From Haemonchus contortus (Eukaryota > Nematoda > Chromadorea > Rhabditida > Trichostrongylidae), in NCBI GenBank assembly GCA_000469685.2, contig LS997567.1, forward strand, positions 40,786,775 through 40,850,774: 64,000 nt of DNA. Reading direction: 5' to 3'. Shown piece by piece: positions 1 to 13,700 of this stretch. Position numbers and translations under genes: made by a program. The notes beneath the pieces are model-generated. The model saw only the letters and a list, made by a program, of their open reading frames with translations, was not told the origin of the DNA and did not search any database. Positions within the stretch are counted from its first letter, which is position 1; each line of letters opens with the position of its first letter.

Positions 1-3000
1 CCTTCTTGTGTGAGAAATACAGCAACTGAATTATGATGGATAATGAGGCATACTGGGAACTGAGTAAATCATATTTAAATAAAAAACAGCCTCATCAGTG
101 TGCCTCCTCCTCACTTTTTGAGAATATCACCCTCCTCCACAACGGAGTACTCTCAGGAGCTCGTCCACGCGCGCTTTATCCAGGCCTCATATTATTAGCA
201 AAGTGACGCTAGCTATGTTCAAGCCAAAAAGTTGCCTGAAAGAAACTTTTTTCTCAAAAATAGACTAGAAACCCATTTGAATGGATACGTAAATAAATAA
301 ATAGATAATAGATAATGAGTCAACAAAAATCAGTACTGTATATGTGTAGATACTACTACTGCGACTAATAGCTTCAGTCAAAAAGGCGAAAATATCAAAA
401 ACGAAATTGAACAAGTTTGATGAAAGGTAAGGGGCTCATGAGAGTTTTTTTGAGTTAGCGGTGAAATAGAGTAAACTACGTCGAGCAACTCTCAATATAA
501 CAACTTTAGACCTGGAGTATGCTTTACACAGGAAGCAATAGCCCGGTTTCACTACATACACATGGGCCATTCAGAAGCAATTACTCTAGTTTTTTCACCA
601 GTTACTCTTGGAATGACTGAAGTTTTTTTTTTACGATAAAAAGGCGGCTTACTGGATTGCTCCAAGAAGCAAAGTCCCCCTCTGATGGAACTAAAAGCCG
701 TGGGCTCATTTCCTCTAAGCTGACGTTCTCCAAAGCATACATTCTGATGCTCTTATTATCCTTTCCTCAATTAAGCTCTTCACAGGACTGCTCAATGCAG
801 GGCAGGACGACTGACTGAGTGGTTCAGAAGCGACAGTCTACAAAGAAGCCTGGCGTACTGCAAAATGGCATTTTGATTCCCTAACAAAATGGCTATCGGA
901 AAAGTGGAAGACATAGTTGAGCGGAGTTGAAGCTCAGAAGATCCTATTCCTTTGCTTTGTCATGAGCCGCTTCCATACTTAATTGATCACTTCATCCTTA
1001 CTGTATTCTCTTCAGTTTACAACATACAGCTTCAAAATCTTGGTCTCTATTTAGCTCTGGTTGACAAGATCGAGCTCGCTCATTGAATAGAGCTGCTACA
1101 TATGTACAGCTTGACTTCAGAGAGCTGTGTTGACTGAAGAGGATTGAGGGAGAAGTGTTCTTGAGACCAATTTTTTTGATACCTCCAACTTGTCAGGTCT
1201 TAAAGTCGACCTATTATTTGCTTCTATTTCCTATTATATTTTCTGAAAATTTTATTATTGCAGACCATAAGGGGTATTAGGAAAAGGCGAATTTTGGTGG
1301 CCTCGGCTACTTCAGGTGGGTCCCACAAACGTTACAGACCTCTTGAAGATTGCAGTCTGTCAATTTAACCAAATTATCGAGAGTAGTGTATTTGTAAATG
1401 ACCACCTATGTAGAAACAAATACGACTAACAGTACAGCCTGATGAATAATACGGCAATTTAGTAACTACTAACTACTAATTAACACAGAAAAATGTAATT
1501 GAACAGAATTGAGGGCTACAAATGTCGGGCTTTCCATTCTCAGACACAACAAGGAATGTGCTTCATCGTACAGGCTGGGGCATAAGTTTGGAAGTGGGAG
1601 CAATTCGAAAGACACCGCCCATCCTGAGTGCATGGGTGGGGATACTTAGTACGGCAGCTGAAAAAAATCTCAAACCCTTTGCTGGGTCTCACGTTTACTG
1701 AGAAATCACCGACGAGCCCTCTGACCGGGATGAATCCGTCCATATGTCCAGTGAAGACGGGGAAACGATGGTCAGGACTCCACCCCTGTTGACAGATCCT
1801 ATGTACGGAGGTCTCGTTGCCTCAAAACGTCCTTACTGCACCGCTTTCTCATCCAGAAAGGGTCCAGCTTCAGTACAAGCTTCAAAGAAAAGCTGGTGTT
1901 GACCATACCTGTGAGCAGGTGTACATGTCATGTGGGCTTCAGAGTTCTCTCGAAGGCCTCAACATCGGTTTCGAAGAGGTTGTAAGAGCTATATGGGGAA
2001 TGGAGCCGATTTTAAAAGCACTTTTTGATGAAATATGAACCAGGTGAAAATGAGAAACGACACCTTCTTCTGCCCTTCATGTTTGTTAACTTGAACAAGT
2101 AAAAGCCTGTGAGAATCCAGAACCAGACTTGTACTTGTAATGTACAGCTGTGGTTAGTCTAGACCTTCTAGCTAGCCTCAGAAGCACGGTCTATGAGAAG
2201 TCATTGAGCACTGGAAATTCCGGTTTGTGGACCTCAGGGAATTCGTGAAGGGTGGCCTCGCGCTGCGTACTCGAAGATAACTGATGACAGACAACGGCAA
2301 AGGTAGAACAGTGGCATACCTACATTAGCTGCCTCCACATATTACCCTCAGGACTAATTACAGGAAATCGAATGTATGGCGCATCTCGGAAACGAATTAA
2401 TCATCGTCATGAGCAGAACAAATGCTTCATCTCTGAAGCCATTTTCAGCTCTTAGGTATGGCTATTTCCAGCGTATAGGCTGTCATACATTTAGCAGAGT
2501 ACTTCCTTCTGTCGGAACTTTCAATCACAATGCCCTTGGCATTACAGTAATGGCCTAAAAATAGCTACTGTTAGGAGGCAATCTGGTCAAAGAAATGCAT
2601 AAAGGGGTAGTTTTTTGCTGTTCCGGAGCCCATAGAAACAAAAAACCTTTGAAGAAAAGCCATCGAAGTGAAGTGGGACGGAGGAACTCCAAGATAAGTG
2701 TATCCCCAGCGTATTCCCTGGAAGTAGCAAGTTTACCATGAGCTATGAGAAATGACCAGCATGAATATTCGTCTTTCCCGGAAAGCCTCCAACAGCGTAG
2801 TTCCCTCAGGAACATCCTCCCTTGTTTCTCATATCACATAGCTACATGTTCCTCGAATTACGGACAGACGATACAAACTCCGAAAAGTTCGAGTTATGTG
2901 AGACCATGAAATTCGATGTTAAGCCAGTAATGGGCTGTAAAATATGATAATTGGAATTCCAGGAAAAATTAGACAGATTTTGGCTAAGGGCAATGTCAGG

Positions 3001-3363
3001 GTATGATGTCATAAGATCATTCCGCCCACGTCATGGTCCTAGAGTGGCAGCATCTACTATTTCGTTCGAGCTTTAGAAGGGAATGATGAGGAAAATGGTG
3101 AATTTGGCCCGGGGGAACTGAGCACCTTCCTGTGAAGTCCCAGGATTTGCTTTGGTCAAGGGTCTTGGGTGTTGTTGGTCCGTCATCATCAGCTAGGCTC
3201 AAATGAATCGGTGACGTCGTGGCGGGATTTCAAGATAGTGCCAGAAGCAGGAGAACATCTGGGAACGACGCCATGCGATCATTGATGAATGTCAAAGTGG
3301 GGAAATATTAAAGCCAGGAGAAATTCTGTTGGCCGAAACTTCTGGATGTGGGGAGAAGGGGAA

Positions 3364-3379
3364 GGGGGGGGGGGGGGGG
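3364..3379 (+). repeat. G16 tract
   Basis: An uninterrupted run of 16 G within a wider purine-rich stretch from about 3350. Confidence 0.95.
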
Positions 3380-5377
3380 CAGATGTGAAAACAAAGGAGT
3401 GAAGGTCAGTGTTCGACGAGTATACTCCTCTCCTTCACTGGGTGATTACGCGGACCTGATCACATCAAGCATTAGCCCGCGAAGGATTACTACAACTACT
3501 CACTCGAGGGGATAACGAAGTCTACAACTCTTGACTGAACTCGATGACGCCATGCCATGAACTTGTCACTCGCCGAGAGGTTAACTGACTCAGGAACGCC
3601 TGCTCCTAGGGTAGGGCGTCTAGACACCCTGAACTACATCTCGAGAAAAAGTACCCATGAAGAAGAGCCGGAAGAGCATACTGCCCCGGAACAAGCGCTG
3701 ATGAAGTGACGAAAGGTCCTATGTCGTTTTTCTTCTACTTTCACGTGTTTCTTTGGAATCCCTCAAGGGTTTCAAATCAAATTAAGAGTTGCCATTAGTT
3801 CAGCTTCCTTGTGACCATGGCCAGCTGTCCGAGTGTTCCTGTGGCATACGATAATCATGTGACAAGTTGAAGATTTTATTAGCTCGAACCTATTTGCAAG
3901 AATAGCACTAATCCAAGGCACAATGGTGGCTGTCCCATGAACTTCATTTGTGTCTGGGGACATCAACTGGGGCTCTACCCGGAGGGACAATCCGCGACAA
4001 AAGTAGTATCAGAGATTTCGTTTTAGGGAAGATTAATTTCCTCCGAAAAGACCGCATGGGGTTTCAAAGTCTCTTAGGTAGGCTTGACATGGTGGAGGAA
4101 GATAAGGACCTTTGAGCCAATTGAATCAATGGGCTCGGATACCTACTACCAAACCATCGATCGTACTTTTTACGGATTCATGGGGTCCACCTTGTACGAT
4201 TATCTTAGCCTATTGCAGTTTATTAACCATTATCAACAATTTCAGACATATACGGAAAATGCTTCGATAGGCTTGTAGACGGGAGCAATACCTACGATAT
4301 GCCTAGGAACCAAACAACTAAGTGGTTGTGAGCGCTTTCAGGTTCCCAGGACCCTCCAAGCACTGGACATTCGTACTACTTTCTTTTGGCCAACCAGTTT
4401 TTCAAGTAATGAGAGTTTGTAATGTCGATCAGTACCGCTACCAGTACTGTTTATACTCATTCATCTATGAAGGGCACGATCCTTGTAAGGCGAAGGTTGT
4501 CAAAAACAACCACTACATGGGCACTTGCTTGTGAGAGGCTGACCGGGCTCAATTGTGTGATTGATTAATGACAAGCTTACTCCCGAATAAAAGTGGTAGT
4601 AAAGCTTGTACAGTCCCAGCAATAAAGCAAGATTATCATCTTTTTACTGGCAACATCAGTAGAACTTAGTTGGAGCTGGAGATAAGTTGTGGGGAAACTT
4701 TATTAAAGCTTACTGGTAACATACCCAGTAACATAACATAAAGCAGTCTTCTATAGCCAAGTCGTATACCAGTATAGGTGGGTCTTTCCCAAGATTCGTA
4801 ATTTGGCTACTGGAGAAGCTAGGGTAGTGAAAAGGGTGACAGTCTGTTGGAAGAACCACTTTAAAAAGGGGATGCACGTCGACTGAGTGTACTGAAGCTC
4901 TCAGTAAAGGCGTTCCTTGAAATTCGGCTTTAAAAAGTTCAAGATAGAGGGAAAGTGGGTGAAGTGGGCAGCGGCTTTTAGAACAGGCATGTGGGTAAAG
5001 TACCCGCAGCGGGGGCGAGAAAGTGCTAAACGTTGGGCAGGGCCCACGTCAGAAGGTACACTCCATGTTCCAGGATGAGCCAAAGAATGAGTGAAGGAGT
5101 AGTTTTTAAGGAAGTAAAGAATGATAGCGGCTTACAGTGTTACGTTCTGGTCATGATCACAAGTATGTATATCCTGTTACACTTAAGTTAGTCCGTGTTA
5201 ACTACCAGCACTATACGATACAAATTTTCCAGTACTAGTCATGTTCTTTTGGGTACTCATATACAAAAAAATGTGTCTTTCTTTAAAAAATAGAGTAATT
5301 CAAAAAAAACAAACCAAAACTCAAAAATTTGTCTGAAGGTAATTCTATCCTATCGTTGTATGTACATATATGGTGCG

Positions 5378-5458
5378 ATAAGTGTGTAGTGTGTATGTAT
5401 GTGTATAAGTGTATATGTATATGTATGTGAATATATATGAATATATATGAAAATACAT
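5378..5458 (+). repeat. GTGTAT/ATATGA-type microsatellite
   Basis: Alternating GTGTATGTATGTG and GTATATGTATATG lead into two perfect copies of GAATATATAT. No other feature is nearby. Confidence 0.8.
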
Positions 5459-6571
5459 GACTCTACTGCTCTAGGGAGACCAGTTACGAGCGAGAGAGTG
5501 AGAACGCTGACAGCGACTGATAGGAAATGATAACAAGTGATAAATACTAGCAAAAGGAAAGTGGAAAGTGGCGGAATAGGGGTTGTGGTTAGGGGATGTG
5601 GTGAACATCGTACTCAATTGTATCCGTGAGGACAGGGAGCTAGCCAAGTCATTCGTCCGTAGATACTGTGAGCTGAAAGGTCTCATTGTTCTGTTTTTGA
5701 TCAGAGCTTTGTTAACAACTTTGTTATGAAGATGCTGATCGCCTTCCTTCCATCTATCCGGTATTAGTAACATGTATAAAGGCAACCTCATTAGAAACAC
5801 AACAGAACTGATTCTTTCACTTCCTTCCCCTGCTTGTGGTTTTAATTTTTATTTTCTCCTCTGACAATTTCATTGATATTATATTCGTGTACTACTGATG
5901 TCATATTAACCGCAGTTGCTCTCGAAGCAATGAAGCATACTTCATGATTCAGCTAGAATCTGTAACTAGTTAACCGCAGAATTATAATAAAAAAGTTGAG
6001 TTCATGTTTCCTCAAAAGCTGAACCCGATTCGGTGTGCCAATGGAAACGTGGTGAATGGATTTATACGCAAAGCTGAAGCAAAGCTAGGTGGGCACCCTC
6101 ACTCTGGCTCCTGTGATCAGAGAAATTCCTTCGAGCCCCGAGTTATGCAGAAGAAAGATGTCTTGGAGATTAGAACCCTTTACCAACACATCTGTGCACT
6201 GTACTAGTGGGTGAGATGATCATTCAAACTATACTTGAAGTATGGTTGAAGAGAAGACGCATGGCGCATCCCAATGTGATGTAAATCGAGGTGCAGAGAT
6301 TTTCCCCGAGTATTTTGCGACTGCATTTATGAGTTGTCAGCCTGAACTTCCCTGCAAAAGTGAGTGGAAGATGGGTTATCAATAGCATCCATGTCAACTA
6401 GTAAATAGGAATTGTAAATCCCAAATCGATGTGTGAGATTCCATCAGATGATGCGGACAGAAGTTAGAAAAGTTTTTTATCTTACTTTTCAACGGTAATT
6501 TATGCCCTCATTGTAGCCTTGAAATTTGCCAAGATTCCTAGGAATGCCTCCAGTCCTCAGTCCAACCATTT

Positions 6572-6827
6572 GGGTGTGAAGCAGTAGGAACGAAATGGTC
6601 GCGTCGCGGCGAGAGAAACGACGCGCGCGAAGGAATGTAGCAGAATGCAGCAGCGAGTGAGAAATACACGAACGAAAGAACTAATAGTAGAATCATGACA
6701 AAAGTAATAATCGCATATCAATTGAGCTGTATGAAGAACGCTAGAACTGCTATAGCGAGGCAAATGGTACGCGACAGCCGCGTGCGGCGAATCGATTACA
6801 CAAAACCGTTCCTACTGCCCGTCTCCC
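6572..6827 (-). mobile_element. GC-rich MITE family, full-length copy 1
   Basis: This 256-bp copy has a perfect 9-bp target duplication CAACCATTT (6563-6571 and 6828-6836). Its ends begin GGGTGTGAAGCAGTAGGAAC and, reversed, GGGAGACGGGCAGTAGGAAC, a clear imperfect terminal inverted repeat. The interior carries the family signature GACAGCCGCGTGCGGCGAAT. A 9-bp duplication suggests Mutator-like or Merlin-type mobilisation. No protein is encoded. Orientation is called relative to the copy at 35003. Confidence 0.88.
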
Positions 6828-9351
6828 CAACCATTTTACAACATCTTTTCGTGAAATATTCAAGTTCCTATGCAGGAAAAAACTGGATTATGGGCTTGGA
6901 TCAACGTCAATGATCTCATCACACCAGAAAATACATTTAGGCCCGGCTCGAATATTCGGCTTGTGATTTTATCGGTTGCAGTCGAGCCATGCTTTTTTAT
7001 TTACTTTGTAAATGGCAACCCTTATGAAACCATTCGATAAATCTGCGAACACAATCATTAGCAGAATATCAAAAGATAAGGAAGAATTTACCTACAACAT
7101 AAGGATTCACTCACAAAGACGAAAGTTTGAACAAAATGGAAGTACGAGTAATTCGTTTGCCCTCTTGAAGACGAAGCACGCTTTGCCCTGCGGGTATGCT
7201 TGAGGGCACACTTCAGACGAGTTCGTTTGGCTTTGTCTGAAATTCTCACCCAAAAACGTGACGGCAAAACTCGATGGGCTCAGCCAGCCATCCTACTCAG
7301 TATTTACAGCTTATGCAACTTGCACTTTAACGCTTAGACTTACCACCTCTTTAGCAGGTAGGATTTTAAACGGGGCGGAATAAGAGATCCTGGACTGAAA
7401 TAGTACGTGCTAGCTTTTAGGCATAGCTATTCTTTTTATCTTAGTGTACATATTGCCTATCACTTAAAAAATGAGTGTAGGAAGTGCCGCTAGCCCGGAA
7501 CGCCATTCCGGCAAGAGAACGCAGACAACACAAGAAAAGTCGATCCTACCGACGACAATCTTTGATTGGCCCTCGTTTTGCCACTGCAGCAAGCTGAAGG
7601 CTTTTGTTTATGCGCAAATTGCGAACTCCCAAGTACCAGACTGGTTTGAAGGCCACGTGAATGTGTTATACAGTAATCCGAAGACACACTCAAGCGACCT
7701 AAAAAGTGGGGAGGGAGGAGTTGGGGAGATTACTGTATCACATGCCCAAAAGGTGGGAGGGGGACACTATTTCACATGTTCAGTTCAGGGAGTTCAGGGA
7801 GTTATAAATCTGACTCGTCCCAAGTCAAATTAAACTTCAAGAATACGATGCCATTGGGCCTGATCGAAGAGCAATATAAACAAATGGCTGTCAAATCTCT
7901 AATGGGTGATTCAATTCGATGGCTATGGAATGGAAGTCGAGCTGTAAGAACTAGTAGGGATCAAAGTTTAGGGAGATTGAGTCTTCAGAATGTTTTCAGA
8001 TATTCAAAGTGGATTTTATTTTTATCACTTAGCCAACTACTTGCAGAAGCATTACCACAATCAGAAACGTATGAACAATTGAGTATGACTGTAAGACGTA
8101 GATAACTCAACGTGAAGAGTTGAAATACAGTACAACTACCGGTTATCATATTTGATTACATATCTGGTTATTATTTAGAAGAGATTAAGATGTCAGATGT
8201 CTACAACTATTTACATTACTTTACAATCATTCACCTACAGATCACCTTGAAGCCTGTCCAACGAAAACGCCTTTGACCTCCTTGACCATTCCGTGGTTAC
8301 GGACTGGCTCACCTTTCAGCAATCTTCTCGTGCTACACCTATACTATCCCTTCTGTGACGCCTTTTACTATTACTTTACTTCTCTTTTATCTAGTTCTCA
8401 AATAGAGCAAGTATTTCATGTCTTACAGACTACCACTATAAAGATGTTGCCCATTTTTACCACTGCAATGACCTGGGACCGCTATTTGGCGTTACGGAAC
8501 GGATTATCGATCGATTTACAATCAGAACATGGATCGAAGTAAGTCAGGTTTCATTTGAAATCAATTTCAATTCGAGATCGACTGAGGTAACTTCGATAGA
8601 TGAAAAACTTTCTCATAACTACTCCCGGTCTTACCCTTGGCTTTCACGGAATGATAGAATATTCGTCTGAACAACTCTCAAGCTTTGCATCCTTTTCGAA
8701 GATTTTTCTTTTATTTTTGTTATTGTGAATTATGGGGCCAAATGGGTACACCGGCAATTCATGCTGTTGACTGGGCTCTTCGTATTTTTCACGGCTCCTG
8801 AGGAAGTGGGGCTGTTATATCTGTTTCAGTTCCACTACTTCAGCCTATTAGTGGCCACGGGGAACCGTGTCTATGGGTAAACCTTCAGAAGAGTGAAAAA
8901 CCTGGAAAAAACCGATGGCTACCTTTCACAACATTGCCCAACTAAGTCGCTTATGACAAGTTTAAGATAGAGTTCTGTGGAGGATCCTTTCCACATAACA
9001 ACTGAAAGCACCTTGGCTTTCATACCTTTCAGTTACCAATTGAAAAGATGAACTATAATGGTGAGATTATACGGCAATGCTGGAAGGCTCTTGCGAACGC
9101 AGCTTTTCTGTTTCCTCTATGTGAAGGATTTCAATCGTGCTTGTTATTCGGAATAAATTTACTGTTATATTAGTGACCGGAATGAACTGCAATTATATGT
9201 GGTAAATAAATAAAATAAATAAATATTTGAATGAATCAAATGCCAAATGTCATCTTACGTCATTATGTTAAACCTACGCTCGCATTGTTCTAGGATGAAA
9301 AATCTAACAAGTCTTGGCCGCATTATGAACAACAAAACTCATTCTGGACAG

Positions 9352-9397
9352 TTACTTGAGATTGTTAAGTAGCAGTCTACTTAACAGTCTCAAGTAA
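9352..9397. repeat. Tight hairpin, 21-bp arms
   Basis: Arms TTACTTGAGATTGTTAAGTA(G) and its reverse complement with one difference surround a CAGT loop. No following T run argues for a terminator, and no gene adjoins. It may be a fold-back repeat relic. Confidence 0.85.
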
Positions 9398-10416
9398 TTC
9401 CTAATCTTATACCTGGAACTTATTAGCTGTTTAAGTGATTTACTCAAGCTTGCACTTCAATCCTAGAAGCCGCTGCAATTTTTTGTGCAATAAGTAGTTC
9501 ATGTTTTTCTGTAATTCCCTTGCAATATTTATTTGACCGAACTCGACCTCACAAAATCCTTAGAATCACAAATTTTGTAGGATTTTTTACAATTTGAACT
9601 GGAATTTCCTGAGATCCACTTCTGAAAGAAATGACTTGTCTAATTAATTATTCTTCTTTTACTCGGATGGTGAGGTAAATTATTGCGGCGTTGAAAGGGA
9701 CAAGAACTAGTTGCTAGTTGCCCCGGTGTAACATTTTGCAAAGTTGTAACTCCGCCCTGAAATATACGTATATATTGTAGTGGATAGACGCGGAATGGTT
9801 CGAACATACATCCCCAATGGCCGTCGTGCATATACCGCCAACGCGGCGTCTGCGACCGCCGCGCGACGTCTTCTGGCACGTTTCGTTTCCACGACTTCTA
9901 TTCTTTGAAGTTGAATGCCGATGGAATTATAGCTATCGATTCGAAGCCATAAAAAAGTGAGTGTGAAATGTAAGAATTCATTCATTTATTTTTCATCTGA
10001 TCCACTTATTTTTAATTGTTGAGCGTATCTTTCTATCAGTCTGTTGAAAATCCTCGGCTATGCGATACCCCTCTTTTCTCCGATATTTTTCCATTTTCAG
10101 CGTTTTGTTTACTTCCTTTTCCAGCTTCTAGAGCGTTCATGGTTTACTATGTAGGGTTAGCCCAATTGAAGGGCTCTGAAAGATCGATATATGAGAAACT
10201 GTAACGCGAGGAACCACAGCTAGAAGCATATGATTTCTATCCCATTTGGAAAAAAAAAGAAAAAGAATATCAAATTTCATTTATTTTACTGTTTTCTCAG
10301 GAAAATGCTCAGATGGGATCAGTTGCAGCCCCGGTCTGATATGCATCTCGGCAGAAGCGGGATTGCCATCAATTGGGATTTGGCTAAGCCCTAAAGGCGA
10401 TATACGGCCAGTATTA

Positions 10417-10446
10417 AACTGCTTAAGAAGGTCTCCTTAAGCAGTT
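10417..10446. repeat. Short hairpin, 11-bp perfect arms
   Basis: AACTGCTTAAG and CTTAAGCAGTT flank an 8-base loop, followed by CTTTG. It could form a stem in RNA or DNA; no associated gene is seen. Confidence 0.8.
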
Positions 10447-10654
10447 CTTTGAACTCAATGAAATGTCAAAACCTGATGCGAGCTTCCTGTTTGACAGTAC
10501 CTTGAAGGCGAGTATTTTCCTAATGTTCATTAGCAGCTTTATCGACCACCACCGATCGTTTAGTGAGACGCGCCATGGATTTAGCTTTTATTAAAAACCA
10601 TATAGGGTATTCAATGAGACACGATTTTACTTTTTTGGTATTTTATGAAGGCGA

Positions 10655-10768
10655 GGGCAAGCGGGGTCTCGGTAGTGTAAGGGATAGAGCTCGGTGCCAG
10701 GATAGAACAAGTTTGGGTTTGAGACCCGTCCCAGGTAAAGTTTTGTTCATGACTCGTCAACCTTTTGG
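10655..10768 (+). mobile_element. Partial second copy of the tRNA-like inverted-repeat element
   Basis: GGGGTCTCGGTAGTGTAAGG and GATAGAGCTCGGTGCC match the tRNA-like block at 38409-38484, and the right arm AAAGTTTTGTTCATGACTCG with TCAACCTT matches the arm at 38531-38557. The left arm is not recognisable. The B box is decayed to GGGTTTGAGACCC. Confidence 0.6.
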
Positions 10769-13700
10769 GACTATCGGAACGCTTATTGCGGCAAAAAACA
10801 GCAGCTAACAGAACATCAAGTCAAAGGAAGGCACGATATTGGTTTTGGGACACCTTGGAGCATTCTACCAATTTTTGGGTCTATACTTTGGTTCGAGTTA
10901 AAGCTACAAGTGAGCGTTTGTAGGACCAGGTTTGTACCAGTCAACAATTAACGACATATTCGAAAGCATGAACACCTGCCAAGAACCCCTTAACTCAATC
11001 GTCCACTGAATGCTGCTTTTATACTTATGCACTGCTCACTTTAGCTGATTCGTCGTTATGCAGCTCCTTTATTTTTCTCTCTGTTCATCAGTCTTCCACA
11101 TAGTAACTCGATCTCACTCAGTTCTCAAACCCCAGTCTTTTTCCAGCAGCTCAGCAGTGAGGGCACTGTAATGAATACTGCCTATAAGACTGAGGGTAAT
11201 GTTTCAGTGGGATACTTCCTGTAAGCGTGGGCGTCAAAATAAAGCCCTAGAAAATGCTTCTCTCATCTCACTGTCGATGTCTGATGTTAAGAATATCGCT
11301 TCGATTAGCTTTTTCTTTTGTAAAATTTAGTCGCTTCTAATTAAATATATTTCGTATGTAAGTTCGTGTGTTCCGGGTATTTCTAGGTTTGACGGTTTGG
11401 TCGATTTTTTAGCCACATTTTTCGTCCAACGAAACCAAAGACTCAAAAACGATTTCAGTTTTTGCATCAAACAGCCGAAAATTAAGTGTTTAGCTTACAA
11501 GAACAGAATAAAGAAAATTTTGTGTTCGAAATCCAAACGGACCATAAATACTCGAAATATCGAAATATCTTTGTCGGTCATGTTGTGGCCAGAATATTTG
11601 CTGTTAGGGCGTTCGCCAATTCCTCCCTGGAGTTCCGCATTATGCAACTACACGGGATATACCCAAAGAAGTACCGTATAAGGGCTCCACCTACTTATAA
11701 ATGTGTAAAATTCCTTGCACTCATTTTCAAGTTTGTTGTTTCTGTCATCAAACTCTTGGAACAAGACGTACACAGGCTGCTCCTATAGAGCTCCAGGGGC
11801 CATCCACTTGACACAAGTTTCGATGGGCTTCAGCGCAATGGCTCAGTTAGAGCTCGTAAGGAAGTAAGTGTGAAGTATGGAAGGAGTTTCGATCATTTTA
11901 AGGCTGAATATATAAAAAGAGGGGTCCATGTGCCATGTTAGCCTATGCGTGAGAGTCTTTGCGTAGAAATCCCTTAAAATTTTATGGAAGCTTCCAGAAA
12001 ATTCCCGAAGAATTCTCGACTGCTACAAGTTTTCAGCGCAGACGCTTTCTGCATACGCCTGAATATCCATAATTACGAATGTTGTTCTCAGTATAAAGTA
12101 TAATATGGGAAATTGTACGGATAGGAGGTATCCTAATGAGCAACTTCAGACTCTCGTTACTGGACAGCATCGTCTCGAATGGCATGGTTAGGAGGGGGGA
12201 GATGTGAGGCCCGTGCCCGTGCCCGTGTGGATCTCTCGATGTCATCAATGTGTTAAGCATGTGCCCCCCGTGCTCCGCATCTCCGCACAACTATGAAGAG
12301 CGCTTAATAGGATTAGCGAACGCCTAGGGAAGCGATACGGATGCCGATACTTTTCTCCTCTCTAACTCTGGGGTACTCCATCATATTACTGGTTATCCGT
12401 ACTGCCTAACCCTGCAGCACCATCCTCTGCCGCGATCCTGGCCGCAAGCACTCTTTTACCAGGCCTCTTGGCACTGCTGCCTTCTGTCGTACTGTACTTT
12501 ACACCTTGTACTATCACCTTACTACAATACAATTACTTACTTTGAAATGTTCGCCTTTTTTGCCATTTTTCATATATTATTCAGCCATTTGATTCATACT
12601 AGTAATCAAAAGCAGTCAATTCAGTATCTGTAGCGAAAAAAGTAAAGTTGTATCCGAGTCACTTAGTTTCGGTTGTCACCTCGAATAAATCGTAGCCTGA
12701 GACTGACTCGTGCTGAGTCGATTACACGAAGAAGCGCCGATATTTGCATATACGCGAGCCAATTTCCTGATATTCACTCATCACCTTAAGAATCTATATT
12801 CATTCAGCCTACTAACTTGTTATTAGCTTAGAGAGATGTATTGAATAGTTTGAGCGGATAATCCCCTGATTTGCGATTAGTTGACGCATTTGTTTATGAA
12901 AAACGCTCGTATATCCCATGCTAGATACTTCGGTTTCAGCTTTACTACTACTCTTACTCTACTCTTTTCATTCTATATGAAATTGAAAAAAAATCGTCGT
13001 TTTCTATCCCACCTCCAGCTGAATAAGCACTATTACTTATGAAATGTTAACATTGTAATATTACTGACTAGTAGAAGAGCGTACGTGATGTCTTCGTAAA
13101 TGCAAAGTTTCTCTCAATTCTGGTCACTGAAATCAAAATCAACGAGCGATTTACCAATTATTTGTAAGGTAGCAGACTTGTGAGCTCCAGCTCAGTTGCC
13201 ATGGGTCAGGCTCCCGTGGGAAATGGGCTTACTTTCAGGCTCTGACCGTATTTTTTTGAAAATAGAGCGAAAAGGTGGGAAAATAAAGTCAAACTCGGTC
13301 CCCTTTAAGAATCTGATTGGAACAGCGTTGGGACGTAATTATTGGGGAACCCTTTTCCATCGTACTGCTACCATTCCGGAGATGTTCAATCGTTTGGCCA
13401 ACACTGGATGGCCCCTTAGCTCGTCTATGGCCATTTATTCCAACAAGTGGAGGTCTTGTTTGAATCTCACTTGACTTTTTTCATCATTTTGCCATGGCCC
13501 TTAAGAACCTCGTTCAAATTCCGCTTTTTCGAAAAAAGAAAAACTTGTTCGTGCCGATGGAATTCCATAAATTCACTCTCAACTCGCTTGCAAAGCTGAT
13601 ATTTCATTTTTGTGCTTCAAATTCTTTTTTGAACAAAGGGTCCCTTAAAAATCCAAGTCCGAGATGATTTCTGAGTTCCTCCATTATCCGATATTGACGT

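Larger units (their letters stand above)
1..6562. other. No gene recognised
   Basis: AT-rich sequence with only short unrelated reading frames. It contains the G16 tract at 3364 and the microsatellite at 5378. No transposon ends were found. Confidence 0.6.
6837..10654. other. No gene recognised; hairpins and one CpG-rich patch
   Basis: It holds the hairpins at 9352 and 10417, an (AAAT)-rich run near 9200-9225 and a CpG-rich patch at 9840-9890 (GCGGCGTCTGCGACCGCCGC). A reading frame at 7471-7833 is open for 120 codons but shows no family features or splice context. Confidence 0.5.

Noticed and set aside
7471..7833. 120-codon plus-strand frame
   Set aside because: No domain, weak composition and no splice or promoter context; a frame this long is possible by chance in 64 kb.
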